From positions 1-64,000 of the forward strand of contig CAKZJE010000033.1 of NCBI GenBank assembly GCA_936941155.1: DNA of 64,000 nucleotides, written 5' to 3'. Origin of the DNA: an uncultured Methylomonas sp. (GTDB lineage: Bacteria; Pseudomonadota; Gammaproteobacteria; Methylococcales; Methylomonadaceae). Numbering within the stretch: position 1 is the first letter of the stretch; each line of letters begins with the position of its first letter. Shown here piece by piece: positions 36,200 to 44,064 of the stretch. The notes under the pieces were generated by a model. The model searched no databases, was not told the DNA's origin, and worked only from the letters and a program-made list of their open reading frames with translations. The position numbers and the translations under genes were made by a program.

Positions 36200-36246
36200 A
36201 CGGCTTATCAGGTTTTGGCAAAACGGTTGGATAAGGCGTGGGATGA
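36200..36246 (+). repeat. Third copy of the hrpA 3' tail (47 bp)
   Basis: The segment ends TTGGATAAGGCGTGGGATGA and matches hrpA 30581-30627 at 42 of 47 bases, and the second copy at 35288-35334 similarly. It lies between the nuclease gene and the HEPN-motif gene. It marks another boundary of a segment inserted after hrpA. Confidence 0.75.
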
Positions 36247-36279
36247 TAGAAATTAAAAATTATTACTGAGGTAAAGTTT

Positions 36280-37560
36280 GTGCCTTTAATGCAAGATATA
36301 GAAGATATTATAAAATTTAAATTAATGTTAGATTTTATTGAAATCACATTAATTCAGCAATGTGAAAAAAATCCTAAAGTCTATAGAGGAGCGGGGAGTA
36401 TATTCCAAGATAACAAAGGACACATTCAGTTAAAAATGTATGTTAAAGATTTTAGTCAGTTTACTGATTTGCCAAAGCATAACTCTCGTGTATTAGTTGA
36501 AGATTCTAATTTATTTTATTTAGAAGCAACAGATACGACAGGTATAAAATGGAAAGCAAAATATTTACATCTTAAACGTGGAAATATAATTACCGCAGAA
36601 ATTTTTAATCTCGAACAGATTTATGAACATTCAGAAAATTTTAAGGAATTAAAAGCACAATTTTATATTCTTGGGAAATATGATTTTCCATTTAATGAAT
36701 ACAAAGTTACGGAATATGAAAGCTCTCTTACTATCTGTAAATTTAAAACCGATTACTTTGATTGTGAAATAGATCAACATGATAAATATATGGATGTTTT
36801 TATTTTAACAAAAGAAAGTAATGATTTTAACTTGCTAATAGATTTGATTATCGAAGCCCTTAGTATTATTACAGGGCATTATTTACAACCACTTATAAAA
36901 ATGACTGAAAGTAAAAACATTCAGCTCTTGGAATTATATTCACATCGTCTGAAACAAGATGAAAAAAAACTTAACCCTCCAATATCTACTCATGTATTCG
37001 ATAAAATTGAAGACTTAAAAGAGTTTATTCATTGTTATGTTACTAAATTTAAAGAGAAACGAAGTCACTTTTTCAAATCGTGGTATCGCAATTTTTTGGA
37101 GTCTCAAGGTTTGTATATCAATCAAGCTCTTGTTTTAACAGTTTCCATTGAAGGTATTTTAAAAGAGTATTTTTCCGATACAACACCTGTTGATAATACT
37201 GCTAAAATATCTACACTAGAAGAAATAGAAAAGATTTCTATTGATGAAACAATTTTTAATGATATAAAAAACTATCTCACAAAACCCAAAGAACCTAATT
37301 TGCAAAAACGATTGAAAAAATTAGTTAAAGATGATGTTATTAGCGAGGATTTATTCAAAATATGTTTAGAAATAAGAAATTATTCTGCTCACGCTGATAA
37401 AATAGTAATGGACAGTAAAAAAACAAATATGCAAAAAATAATTTATGAAATAGATGCGTGTTTAGAGTTATTCTATTTACTTCTTTTTTATTATATTGGG
37501 TATAAAGGTAGACATATTGAATATTCCAATAATGCAAAATTTGACCGGTCAGCCCAATAG
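36280..37560 (+). CDS. HEPN-motif protein, unknown; candidate abortive-infection RNase
   Basis: This 426-residue protein is very AT-rich in codon use. A GTG start at 36280 has GAGGT 7 bp upstream. Residues about 1-200 look like a beta-rich domain, similar in layout to ApeA-type N-domains. The C-terminal half is helical and carries LEIRNYSAHADK, that is R366-N-Y-S-A-H371, the Rx4-6H catalytic motif of HEPN ribonucleases. HEPN proteins of this layout act in anti-phage abortive infection. No antitoxin or partner is adjacent, so the defence role is inference. The gene's 3' end runs into a direct repeat shared with 38299-38394. Confidence 0.6.
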   Translation: MPLMQDIEDIIKFKLMLDFIEITLIQQCEKNPKVYRGAGSIFQDNKGHIQLKMYVKDFSQFTDLPKHNSRVLVEDSNLFYLEATDTTGIKWKAKYLHLKRGNIITAEIFNLEQIYEHSENFKELKAQFYILGKYDFPFNEYKVTEYESSLTICKFKTDYFDCEIDQHDKYMDVFILTKESNDFNLLIDLIIEALSIITGHYLQPLIKMTESKNIQLLELYSHRLKQDEKKLNPPISTHVFDKIEDLKEFIHCYVTKFKEKRSHFFKSWYRNFLESQGLYINQALVLTVSIEGILKEYFSDTTPVDNTAKISTLEEIEKISIDETIFNDIKNYLTKPKEPNLQKRLKKLVKDDVISEDLFKICLEIRNYSAHADKIVMDSKKTNMQKIIYEIDACLELFYLLLFYYIGYKGRHIEYSNNAKFDRSAQ

Positions 37561-37645
37561 GATGAGCCGAACAAAGGGAGGCGCATCTTGCTTGATTAAT
37601 GCGCTTCCTTACGTCAGCGGCATCCTACATAAAATTACAGGCAAC
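37550..37645 (+). repeat. 96-bp direct repeat, left of HigBA
   Basis: The segment from CAGCCCAATAGGATGAGCCG to CAGGCAAC is repeated at 38299-38394 with about ten changes and the same length. It contains an internal hairpin, GGCGCATCTT...TTAATGCGCTTCC. The pair encloses the HigBA module exactly. The left copy overlaps the last 11 bp of the HEPN-motif gene. Confidence 0.85.
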
Positions 37646-37695
37646 GAGCTTTTGATTAATTGTCCAAATGTATCCTGCGGAATACAATAGAGTGT

Positions 37696-37995
37696 ATGAA
37701 ATACACATTGCAAAAAACAGAAACCTTTAGCCAATGGCTTGATAAGCTCAAAGACCCTGTTGTCCGAAACAAAGTGTTGACGCGGCTTGACCGTGCAAGT
37801 AACGGCAACTTTGGCGATTACAAAGTATTGACACCTAACGTGTCGGAATTGCGTTTTACATTCGGCGCGGGTTTGCGGGTCTATTACACGGTGAAAAAAA
37901 ACCACGTCATTTTATTATTGGCAGGTGGCAACAAATCAACCCAACAGCGCGATATTGAAAAAGCCATAGCCCTTTTTAACGTATTGGAGTCTTAA
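37696..37995 (+). CDS. HigB/RelE-type toxin (Gp49-like)
   Basis: This 99-residue protein has the RelE-superfamily fold typical of ribosome-dependent mRNA interferases: ETFSQWLDKLKDPVVRNKVLTRLDRASNGNFGD, ELRFTFGAGLRVYYTV and HVILLLAGGNKSTQQRDIEKA. The Met at 37696 is chosen because the family starts with MKYTL-like residues. The antitoxin gene follows by 2 bp, the toxin-first order typical of HigBA. Confidence 0.88.
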   Translation: MKYTLQKTETFSQWLDKLKDPVVRNKVLTRLDRASNGNFGDYKVLTPNVSELRFTFGAGLRVYYTVKKNHVILLLAGGNKSTQQRDIEKAIALFNVLES

Positions 37996-37997
37996 TT

Positions 37998-38291
37998 ATG
38001 AGCGAAGAAATTACCTCTTTTGATGTAGCAAGTTATCTTAAAACGGATGAAGACATTCGTATTTTTTTGAAGGAGGCTGTGGAAACTGGAACAACAGCGG
38101 ATTTTATTCACGCGCTGAATACAGCGGTTCGGGCAAAAGGCATGTCTGAAGTGGCTAAAAAATCCGGCGTAACTCGTGCCAGCCTGTATAAATCGTTGTC
38201 AGAAACAGGCAATCCCCGTTTTGATACCATCAACAAAGTGTGCCTCGCGCTGGGCGTAAAGTTGTCTATTGAGGATGCGCTTCCTACTTGA
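37998..38291 (+). CDS. HigA-type antitoxin with HTH domain
   Basis: This 97-residue protein has FDVASYLKTDEDIRIFLKEAVETG. A helix-turn-helix follows (GMSEVAKKSGVTRASLYKSLSETGNPRFDTI), ending in LGVKLSIEDA. It is the standard addiction-module antidote and likely represses its own operon. It lies 2 bp after the toxin gene. Confidence 0.9.
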   Translation: MSEEITSFDVASYLKTDEDIRIFLKEAVETGTTADFIHALNTAVRAKGMSEVAKKSGVTRASLYKSLSETGNPRFDTINKVCLALGVKLSIEDALPT

Positions 38292-38298
38292 TTAAGCA

Positions 38299-38394
38299 CA
38301 GCCCGATAGGATTTGCCGAACAAAGGAAGGCGCATCTTCCGTGATTAATGCGCTTCCTTACGTCAGCGGCATCCTACACAAAACCACAGGCAAC
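38299..38394 (+). repeat. 96-bp direct repeat, right of HigBA
   Basis: This is the second copy of the segment at 37550-37645. The 412-bp gene-free interval 38292-38703 holds this copy and one AAGACGAC palindrome. The remaining AT-rich stretch probably carries the promoter of the DUF1800 gene. Confidence 0.85.
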
Positions 38395-38458
38395 AAAAAA
38401 ACACCTTTGGTTTTTATCTCTGACAATTTTCACATTCAAAGTGTATCCATCAACTTTT

Positions 38459-38500
38459 GAAAATTTTCAAGACGACCAGTCGTCTTGAAATTTTTTTTGC
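38459..38500. repeat. AAGACGACCAGTCGTCTT palindrome, copy 2
   Basis: TTTTCAAGACGACCAGTCGTCTTGAAA is a perfect arm pair. It matches 26605-26644 and 61179-61219. The T-rich flank could let it act as a terminator for the HigBA transcript. Confidence 0.75.
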
Positions 38501-38703
38501 AAAAAATAATTCTATAAACATCTGCAAAATACAACGGCCTTTATTTATGCTTTATATGACAAGATAGTCCTTTGCGGTATAACTCACAGTTTGTAATACT
38601 GTAACCGCTACAATCTTTTAAACCGATTCTCACGCAAGGCAAAGCTAGCTAATCTCAATGCCGCGCGTCAATTTTATCTTTGAAACTAGAGAGGAAAAAA
38701 TCA

Positions 38704-40383
38704 ATGAAAAACAAAAAAACGTTTTTTATTTGCATGAAAATCCTAATGCTGGGCAGTGTTTTACAGCTAGGTTTTTCCAGTCCCGCAGCAGCAATATCTG
38801 TACCTGCGAAATGCTATGATCCATTGCGTGCCCCTGTGTATCCTGCAACAACCGGCACAACAGTAGTAACGCCTACAGTACAAGCTGCGCGTTTTTTAAA
38901 CATGGCAACATTTGGCGCAACATCAGCTGATATTGTGCATTTGAGCAGAATGACCCCAGAGCAATGGATTACTGAACAATTGGGTTTGGATGCCTCATGC
39001 CATTTAGCAACTTTGAACCAAACGCAAGGTAACAATCAACGCGAAAACCGGATGGAAGTTTGGTTTCGGCTCTCCACCACTGCGCCCGACCAATTACGGC
39101 AACGAGTGGCATTTGCATTATCAGAAATTTTTGTGGTTTCCGATGTCGGTACAGGCATTCCTACCAATGCAATGGCGGTGTATTACGATATATTAGTGCG
39201 CAATGCTTTTGGCAATTTTCGCAATATTTTAGAAAATGTGACTTTATCGCCAGCAATGGGGCGTTTTTTGTCGATGCTAGGCAATCAAAAACCTAACAAA
39301 CTCAAAGGCATTCGCGCGGATGAAAACTATGCGCGGGAAATTATGCAGTTATTTACTATGGGCTTAGTCAGACTGGATAATAACGGCAATCCTTTGCTGA
39401 CCACTGCTGGTGCAACCATTCCAACTTACAATCAAGCAGGTGTTGAAGGATTGGCGCGAACCTTTACGGGCTGGAGCTGGGGTAATTCAGTTAATTTTAC
39501 CGATGGGAATGATTGGCGCATTAGCATGAAGCCTTTTATTGCCTACCATGACAGAGCCGACAAAACGATTGTCACCACAAAATTAATCCCTGCGCTAGGC
39601 ACACCGGAGGCTGATTTAACACTTGCGTTAGATACCATTTTTAGACACCCCAACGTAGGCCCTTTTATTGCACGGCGATTAATTCAACGCTTAGTCACCA
39701 GCAATCCTTCACCTGAATACATCGGCAGAGTAGCAACGGCGTTTAATAATAATGGACAAGGTATTCGCGGTGACATGAGAGCAGTGGTGAAAGCGGTTTT
39801 ATTAGATTCTGAAGCATTAGGAGGCAAAACAGCCAATCCCAATTTTGGTAGATTACGCGAGCCGCTGCTAGCCTTAACCCATTTATGGCGAGCGTTTGAT
39901 GGCAATGCTGCCGATGGCACAATGCCTTATTACTATCCTGAGTCGAATATTTCTCAAGCTCCGTTATCAGCTCCCAGCGTGTTTAATTTTTTCAAACCTG
40001 ATTATGCACCAACACGTTATTTTGAAAGCAAAGGTTTAGTTGCTCCTGAGTTTCAATTAGTGAATGAAGCAAACGTCACCTCGTTTCAAAACTCGTTATA
40101 TTCATTAATTGAATGGTCGTATAAACAAAAAACCAATATTTCTTTAAATCAAGTGCAGATTAATATTGAGTTGTTGCGCAAAAAAGCTGCCAATCCCGCC
40201 GATTTAGTGAATTATCTCAGCTTGATTCTCACTGCTAATCAAATTCCAGACAATGTGAAAACTGTATTAGTCACTTATTTGAAAAAAGTGGCAATGGAAA
40301 CTGGTGCTCGCTCTGGTGTGGTGCGCTCGATTGACGCACTTTATTTGATTATGAGTTCCCCTTATTATTTAATTCAACGCTAA
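38704..40383 (+). CDS. DUF1800 exported protein
   Basis: This is a 559-residue protein of the DUF1800 family, whose function is unknown. The start at 38704 gives a signal peptide (MKNKKTFFICMKILMLGSVLQLGF...AAA) and has GAGAGG upstream. Typical blocks are RFLNMATFGATSADIVHLSRM, ENYAREIMQLFTMGL, FTGWSW and SAPSVFNFFKPDYAP. DUF1800 genes are almost always paired with a DUF1501 gene, as here 18 bp downstream. The pair is proposed to act in secreted or surface processes. Confidence 0.88.
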   Translation: MKNKKTFFICMKILMLGSVLQLGFSSPAAAISVPAKCYDPLRAPVYPATTGTTVVTPTVQAARFLNMATFGATSADIVHLSRMTPEQWITEQLGLDASCHLATLNQTQGNNQRENRMEVWFRLSTTAPDQLRQRVAFALSEIFVVSDVGTGIPTNAMAVYYDILVRNAFGNFRNILENVTLSPAMGRFLSMLGNQKPNKLKGIRADENYAREIMQLFTMGLVRLDNNGNPLLTTAGATIPTYNQAGVEGLARTFTGWSWGNSVNFTDGNDWRISMKPFIAYHDRADKTIVTTKLIPALGTPEADLTLALDTIFRHPNVGPFIARRLIQRLVTSNPSPEYIGRVATAFNNNGQGIRGDMRAVVKAVLLDSEALGGKTANPNFGRLREPLLALTHLWRAFDGNAADGTMPYYYPESNISQAPLSAPSVFNFFKPDYAPTRYFESKGLVAPEFQLVNEANVTSFQNSLYSLIEWSYKQKTNISLNQVQINIELLRKKAANPADLVNYLSLILTANQIPDNVKTVLVTYLKKVAMETGARSGVVRSIDALYLIMSSPYYLIQR

Positions 40384-40401
40384 GCCTAAAGGAGATTTAC
40401 G

Positions 40402-41772
40402 ATGAGCACATTTAAACATTGGACGCGCCGTGATTTTTTACGCGGTGCATTGGCAAGCGCGGCAGGCCTTAGTACGCGCGGGTCGGCATTAGGTTTTTTA
40501 ACTGCCACTCATGCTGCGGCAACCCAAGCTGCCACCACAGATTACAAAGCCTTAGTGTGTATTTTTCTAGCAGGCGGAAACGATGGGTTTAACATGTTAA
40601 TCCCCAGTGATGATGCACGTTATGCTGTGTATAAAACCGCACGGGCTAATTTGGCTTTACCACCTGAAAAATTATTGAGTTTAGCAGCCACTTCTGCAAC
40701 GCAAAAATACAGCGTTCCAAGTTATGCCGATGGTTTTCGCAATCTGTATAGCGCGGGGCAATTAGGTTTTATTGCCAATGTCGGCACATTGTTGCAACCG
40801 ACCACTAAGAAAAATTATCAAGCCGGCATTGGTTTGCCAGATCAACTGTATTCGCATAACGATCAATCCGACCAAGCCCTTTCTTCACAACCTGATGCTT
40901 TAGTGCGCTCAGGTTGGGGTGGACGAATTGCTGATTTAATGGCAAGTAGCAATGGCACAAGCCGTTTGCCGTTAGGGATTTCATTGGCAGGTAATACTTT
41001 GTTTCAAGTGGGCGAAACCGCCGTGCCTTACAATTTAAGTCCTTATGGTGCAAAAAGCTTATACGTTGCGTCTTCTGATCCTAAGAATGCGCGATACAAC
41101 GCTTTTAATTCAATCTTGGATATGGCTGCCTCAGATCCGTATTTGTTAAAAAGACAATTGGCAAACGCGACTAAACGTTCGATTGATTTGAGTGATACGC
41201 TTATTAACGCACTGGCAACCAGCAGCAAAGGTTCGGGTGTTTGGCCTGCAACGTCGTTGTCACAACAGTTGCAAATGGTGGCGCGAATGATTAGCGTGCG
41301 GCAAACATTGGGGATGTCGCGGCAAGTGTTTTATGTGGTGCAGGGTGGCTATGATACTCATTACAACCAGATGGAATTGCATCAGAATTTGATTACTGAT
41401 TTGTCAGATAGTATCGCTGCGTTTCAAGCGGCGATGACTGAGTTGGCGGTAAGTGATAAGGTAACGAGTTTTACTATGTCTGATTTTGGACGTACGCTGA
41501 CTTCTAACGGTGATGGTACTGACCATGCGTGGGGGAATATTCAATTGGTTGCCGGTGGCGCGGTGTTAGGTGGGAATGTGTATGGTAAGTTTCCTAGCCA
41601 AGTGATTGATGGTGCGAATGATGCGGGTTATGGTCGGTTGATTCCGACTACGTCAATTGAGCAGTATGCGGCAACGTTGGCGAGTTGGTTTGGGGTGGAT
41701 GCAACAGGTTTGCAGACTATTTTTCCGCATTTGAGTCGTTTTTCAACGCCTAGTTTGGGTTTTATGCGCTAA
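40402..41772 (+). CDS. DUF1501 (sulfatase-fold-like) Tat-exported protein
   Basis: This 456-residue protein has a twin-arginine signal, WTRRDFLRGALASAAGLS (R9-R10). The DUF1501 core follows: LVCIFLAGGNDGFNMLIP, GGYDTHYNQMELH, FTMSDFGRTLTSNGDGTDHAWGNI and an HLSRF end. The fold is related to alkaline phosphatase/sulfatase enzymes, but activity is unproven. AAAGGAG lies before the start. It is co-transcribed with DUF1800, and a strong terminator follows. Confidence 0.9.
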   Translation: MSTFKHWTRRDFLRGALASAAGLSTRGSALGFLTATHAAATQAATTDYKALVCIFLAGGNDGFNMLIPSDDARYAVYKTARANLALPPEKLLSLAATSATQKYSVPSYADGFRNLYSAGQLGFIANVGTLLQPTTKKNYQAGIGLPDQLYSHNDQSDQALSSQPDALVRSGWGGRIADLMASSNGTSRLPLGISLAGNTLFQVGETAVPYNLSPYGAKSLYVASSDPKNARYNAFNSILDMAASDPYLLKRQLANATKRSIDLSDTLINALATSSKGSGVWPATSLSQQLQMVARMISVRQTLGMSRQVFYVVQGGYDTHYNQMELHQNLITDLSDSIAAFQAAMTELAVSDKVTSFTMSDFGRTLTSNGDGTDHAWGNIQLVAGGAVLGGNVYGKFPSQVIDGANDAGYGRLIPTTSIEQYAATLASWFGVDATGLQTIFPHLSRFSTPSLGFMR

Positions 41773-41790
41773 GCGTTATTTCAACAATAA

Positions 41791-41826
41791 ACAAGCTGTT
41801 TTGCTTTTTAAGCAGCTTGTTTTTCC
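41791..41826 (+). terminator. Intrinsic terminator after DUF1501
   Basis: ACAAGCTG pairs with CAGCTTGT around TTTTGCTTTTTAAG, followed by TTTTTCC. It lies 18 bp after the stop. The remaining stretch to 42045 is AT-rich and shows no gene. Confidence 0.85.
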
Positions 41827-42045
41827 TTTCTTTTCAAGTTTTTATCCTTAAAAACTTCTTCTTGAAAAATAGTCGCGAATTAATCTAATTTTTTTTAGGT
41901 TATCGAAATATAGAAAATCTGATGTTTTGATTGCTAACTTATAGAATTAGCATTTATGATTCGCTTATCTGTAAAAACAACGATAAGAACAAAGCGGATT
42001 TGTCAGATAAAGGTAGATAGTGATTGTTCAATAGAGAGGTGTAAC

Positions 42046-42375
42046 ATGAATATTGTTGGAATAAAAGAGCTGCAAGCGGATATTGGAAAACTAGAGTCTT
42101 GTTTTGAGCCTGATGAATGTACTTTGATTACTCGTAAAGGCAAACCGATTGGTTTTGCGTTGTCTTTTAGTGATACGTTGGTGCAAAACGGTTTAAAGTC
42201 TTGGTTCGCTATCAAGGCTTTTGAAAAAGGTGATTTGAGTTTAGGTCAGTTGGCAAATATGTTGGGAAAAACTAAAGTTGATACACTAAAAATGTTAGGT
42301 CAATTTAATATTCCGGTTGCTGATTATGATTTGCAAGAAGATTTTGCCGCTATAGAAGCATTATTCTCCACATGA
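42046..42375 (+). CDS. Phd-like/UPF0175 fused antitoxin
   Basis: This 109-residue protein has an N-terminal half, MNIVGIKELQADIGKLE...CTLITRKGKPIGFALSF, resembling Phd/YefM antitoxins. The C-terminal half (GLKSWFAIKAFEKGDLSLGQLANMLGKTKVDTLKMLGQFNIPVADY) is the UPF0175 helical core. AGAGGTG precedes the start at 42046, and an upstream in-frame ATG at 41956 has no support. The stop overlaps the toxin start (ATGA). It differs from the plain UPF0175 proteins at 17400 and 18236. Confidence 0.8.
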   Translation: MNIVGIKELQADIGKLESCFEPDECTLITRKGKPIGFALSFSDTLVQNGLKSWFAIKAFEKGDLSLGQLANMLGKTKVDTLKMLGQFNIPVADYDLQEDFAAIEALFST

Positions 42376-42857
42376 AAGCAAAGAAAATGATTATCAGTGA
42401 TGCAACAACACTGATTGTGTTAGAAAAACAGCGCAAACTGTCATTACTTTGCCAACTTTTTGAAAAGGTCATTATTCCTGAAACGGTCTACCAAGAATTA
42501 ATGGCAGGTTTGCCCACTGGGGCAGTTTTAGATACCGTAGCTTGTATTGAAGTTGAAACAGTTGCTTTATCAGAGCGTTTGGCAAATTTATTGATTGTGC
42601 TAGACCAAGGTGAAGCGGAAGCCATTGAATTGGCAATTTCAAAGCAGTTTCCATTAATCATTGATGAAAAGAAAGGTCGGAAAATTGCGCAACAGATGGG
42701 GCTGATAATTACAGGTTTGGCAGGTTTGCTGATTCTTGCAGTGAAAAAAGAGATTATTACTGCTTTGCAAGTTGAAATTATTTTGAATGACGCGATAAAA
42801 CAAGGTTATCGCCTTTCAGACAGTTTATACCAGCAGACGATAGAAAAAATTCGCTAG
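42372..42857 (+). CDS. DUF3368 PIN-like toxin
   Basis: This 161-residue protein has MIISDATTLIVLEKQRKLSLL and LDQGEAEAIELAISKQFPLIIDEKKGRKIA. These give the acidic residues of the PIN-like core (Asp near 10, Glu/Glu in GEAEAIE, Asp in IIDE). Coupled to the fused antitoxin by a 4-bp overlap, it forms a complete TA unit. Its 3' end overlaps an antisense gene fragment. Confidence 0.83.
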   Translation: MKAKKMIISDATTLIVLEKQRKLSLLCQLFEKVIIPETVYQELMAGLPTGAVLDTVACIEVETVALSERLANLLIVLDQGEAEAIELAISKQFPLIIDEKKGRKIAQQMGLIITGLAGLLILAVKKEIITALQVEIILNDAIKQGYRLSDSLYQQTIEKIR

Positions 42858-43022
42858 TTCAGTAACCACGCCTTTTCGCCAGTTTGCATTTTTTTTCACT
42901 TGTTCAGAGATGTATTTGCCGACATTCCAGTAAATCTTAATCAGTGTGGAATTAAGTTGTTGATAGACGTGTTGAATTTGGGTTAAAACTTCATTGAATT
43001 GAACTTTGATTAAATCCGGCAT
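42825..43022 (-). pseudogene. DUF1016 (YhcG-type) N-terminal fragment
   Basis: The frame reads LTQIQHVYQQLNSTLIKIYWNVGKYISEQVKK, then WRKGVVTELANFF, which is the start of the DUF1016 N-domain found before a PD-(D/E)XK nuclease. It ends after about 60 residues where it meets the toxin gene; the nuclease part is missing. A Met at 43022 (MPDLIK) would be the natural start. Confidence 0.65.
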
Positions 43023-43083
43023 TCTTAAGTTCCTGTGAGTTTTTACATCTGGAATGGGTGGTTTTTGTGGAGTATTTTTTGCA

Positions 43084-43157
43084 GTTTTGTAGCGCGAGCG
43101 AAACACGGAAAGGTGGCGTTATTGTTGCGTTTGTCCCGTATTACATTTCATAGGGAC
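43084..43157 (+). repeat. ~74-bp direct repeat, left of Phd/VapC
   Basis: GTTTTGTAGCGCGAGCGAAA through CATTTCATAGGGACT recurs at 43963-44037 with a few changes. Together the copies enclose the TA pair 43181-43848. Confidence 0.85.
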
Positions 43158-43180
43158 TGCCTTGTTTTTGTAGGGTTGAT

Positions 43181-43600
43181 TTACAACCACGCATTATGAA
43201 TTTTAACCCCGCTTCTTGCCACATCATCGACATTTCGAGTGACCAAAATCATGTCATGTACCAATGCAGTTGTGGCAATCAATCCGTCAATAATGGGCAT
43301 CGGTTTACCTTGTTTTTCAAGCTCGCCTTGCAAATCCCCCCAATATCGGGCAATTTCAGGGGTGATATTCAAAATTCGGTTTTCAAAGCGTAATGTTAAA
43401 TCTTGTTCTAGCCATGTTTTCAGATTAGATTTGCGTAATGATAGCGGTAATTTCGCAATTCCTTTTTCGATTTCGCCTAATGTTAAAACGCTCAAAAATA
43501 AATGTTGTTCTTCGATTGTTTCAATCCAAGTAATCACATTTTGATTGGACTGCTTTTTGGTTAATTCCGAAACAACACAGGTATCCAATAAATAGTTCAT
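43181..43600 (-). CDS. VapC/FitB-type PIN toxin
   Basis: This 139-residue PIN nuclease has MNYLLDTCVVSEL with the first Asp at 6, FLSVLTLGEIEKGI with the conserved Glu, MPIIDGLIATTAL, and LVTRNVDDVA with the last acidic pair. It is a presumed tRNA/mRNA RNase toxin. Its start overlaps the antitoxin stop by 4 bp. Confidence 0.9.
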   Translation of the reverse strand: MNYLLDTCVVSELTKKQSNQNVITWIETIEEQHLFLSVLTLGEIEKGIAKLPLSLRKSNLKTWLEQDLTLRFENRILNITPEIARYWGDLQGELEKQGKPMPIIDGLIATTALVHDMILVTRNVDDVARSGVKIHNAWL

Positions 43601-43848
43601 AATTCAATATCGCGCCCTGTGTCTTTATCACGTTCTAAATCTAAAGGTAAATCGTAAAGCGGGGATTTTTTGAAAAAATCAACTAAGGTGTTTTTAGGTT
43701 TGAGATTTTTTTTATAATCTTCAAGCGATATAACCACGACTTGTTGTTGATTTTTGAGTTCAATGATTTGAGCGTGATGAGCTAGGGCTTCTGCTATTAA
43801 GCTATCAAAACTATTTTTGGCTTCTTCTAATTTCCAAATGCTGTTCAT
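43597..43848 (-). CDS. Phd/YefM-type antitoxin
   Basis: This 83-residue protein begins MNSIWKLEEAKNSFDSLIAEALAHHAQIIELKNQQQVVVISLEDY, the Phd DNA-binding fold. A disordered acidic tail (PLDLERDKDTGRDIEL) should wrap the PIN toxin. AAGGAG upstream supports the start. Confidence 0.88.
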   Translation of the reverse strand: MNSIWKLEEAKNSFDSLIAEALAHHAQIIELKNQQQVVVISLEDYKKNLKPKNTLVDFFKKSPLYDLPLDLERDKDTGRDIEL

Positions 43849-43962
43849 TTTAAAACTCCTTATTCTTTACAGTGGGATTGGGATAATGTAATTAAAACTT
43901 GCATAATGATTTCTTTGTATTTTTAGAAAATGGGGGGCTTTTTTTCTGTTGTATCGTGTGTT

Positions 43963-44037
43963 GTTTTGTAGCGCGGCGAAACACGGGAAAGGTGGTGTTA
44001 TTGGTTGCGTTTGTCCGTATTCCATTTCATACGGACT
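43963..44037 (+). repeat. ~75-bp direct repeat, right of Phd/VapC
   Basis: GTTTTGTAGCGCGGCGAAAC to CATTTCATACGGACT is the second copy of 43084-43157. It lies between the antitoxin promoter region and the 3' end of the XRE gene. Confidence 0.85.
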
Positions 44038-44064
44038 AGTTGCTATATATGTAAAAATATCAAT

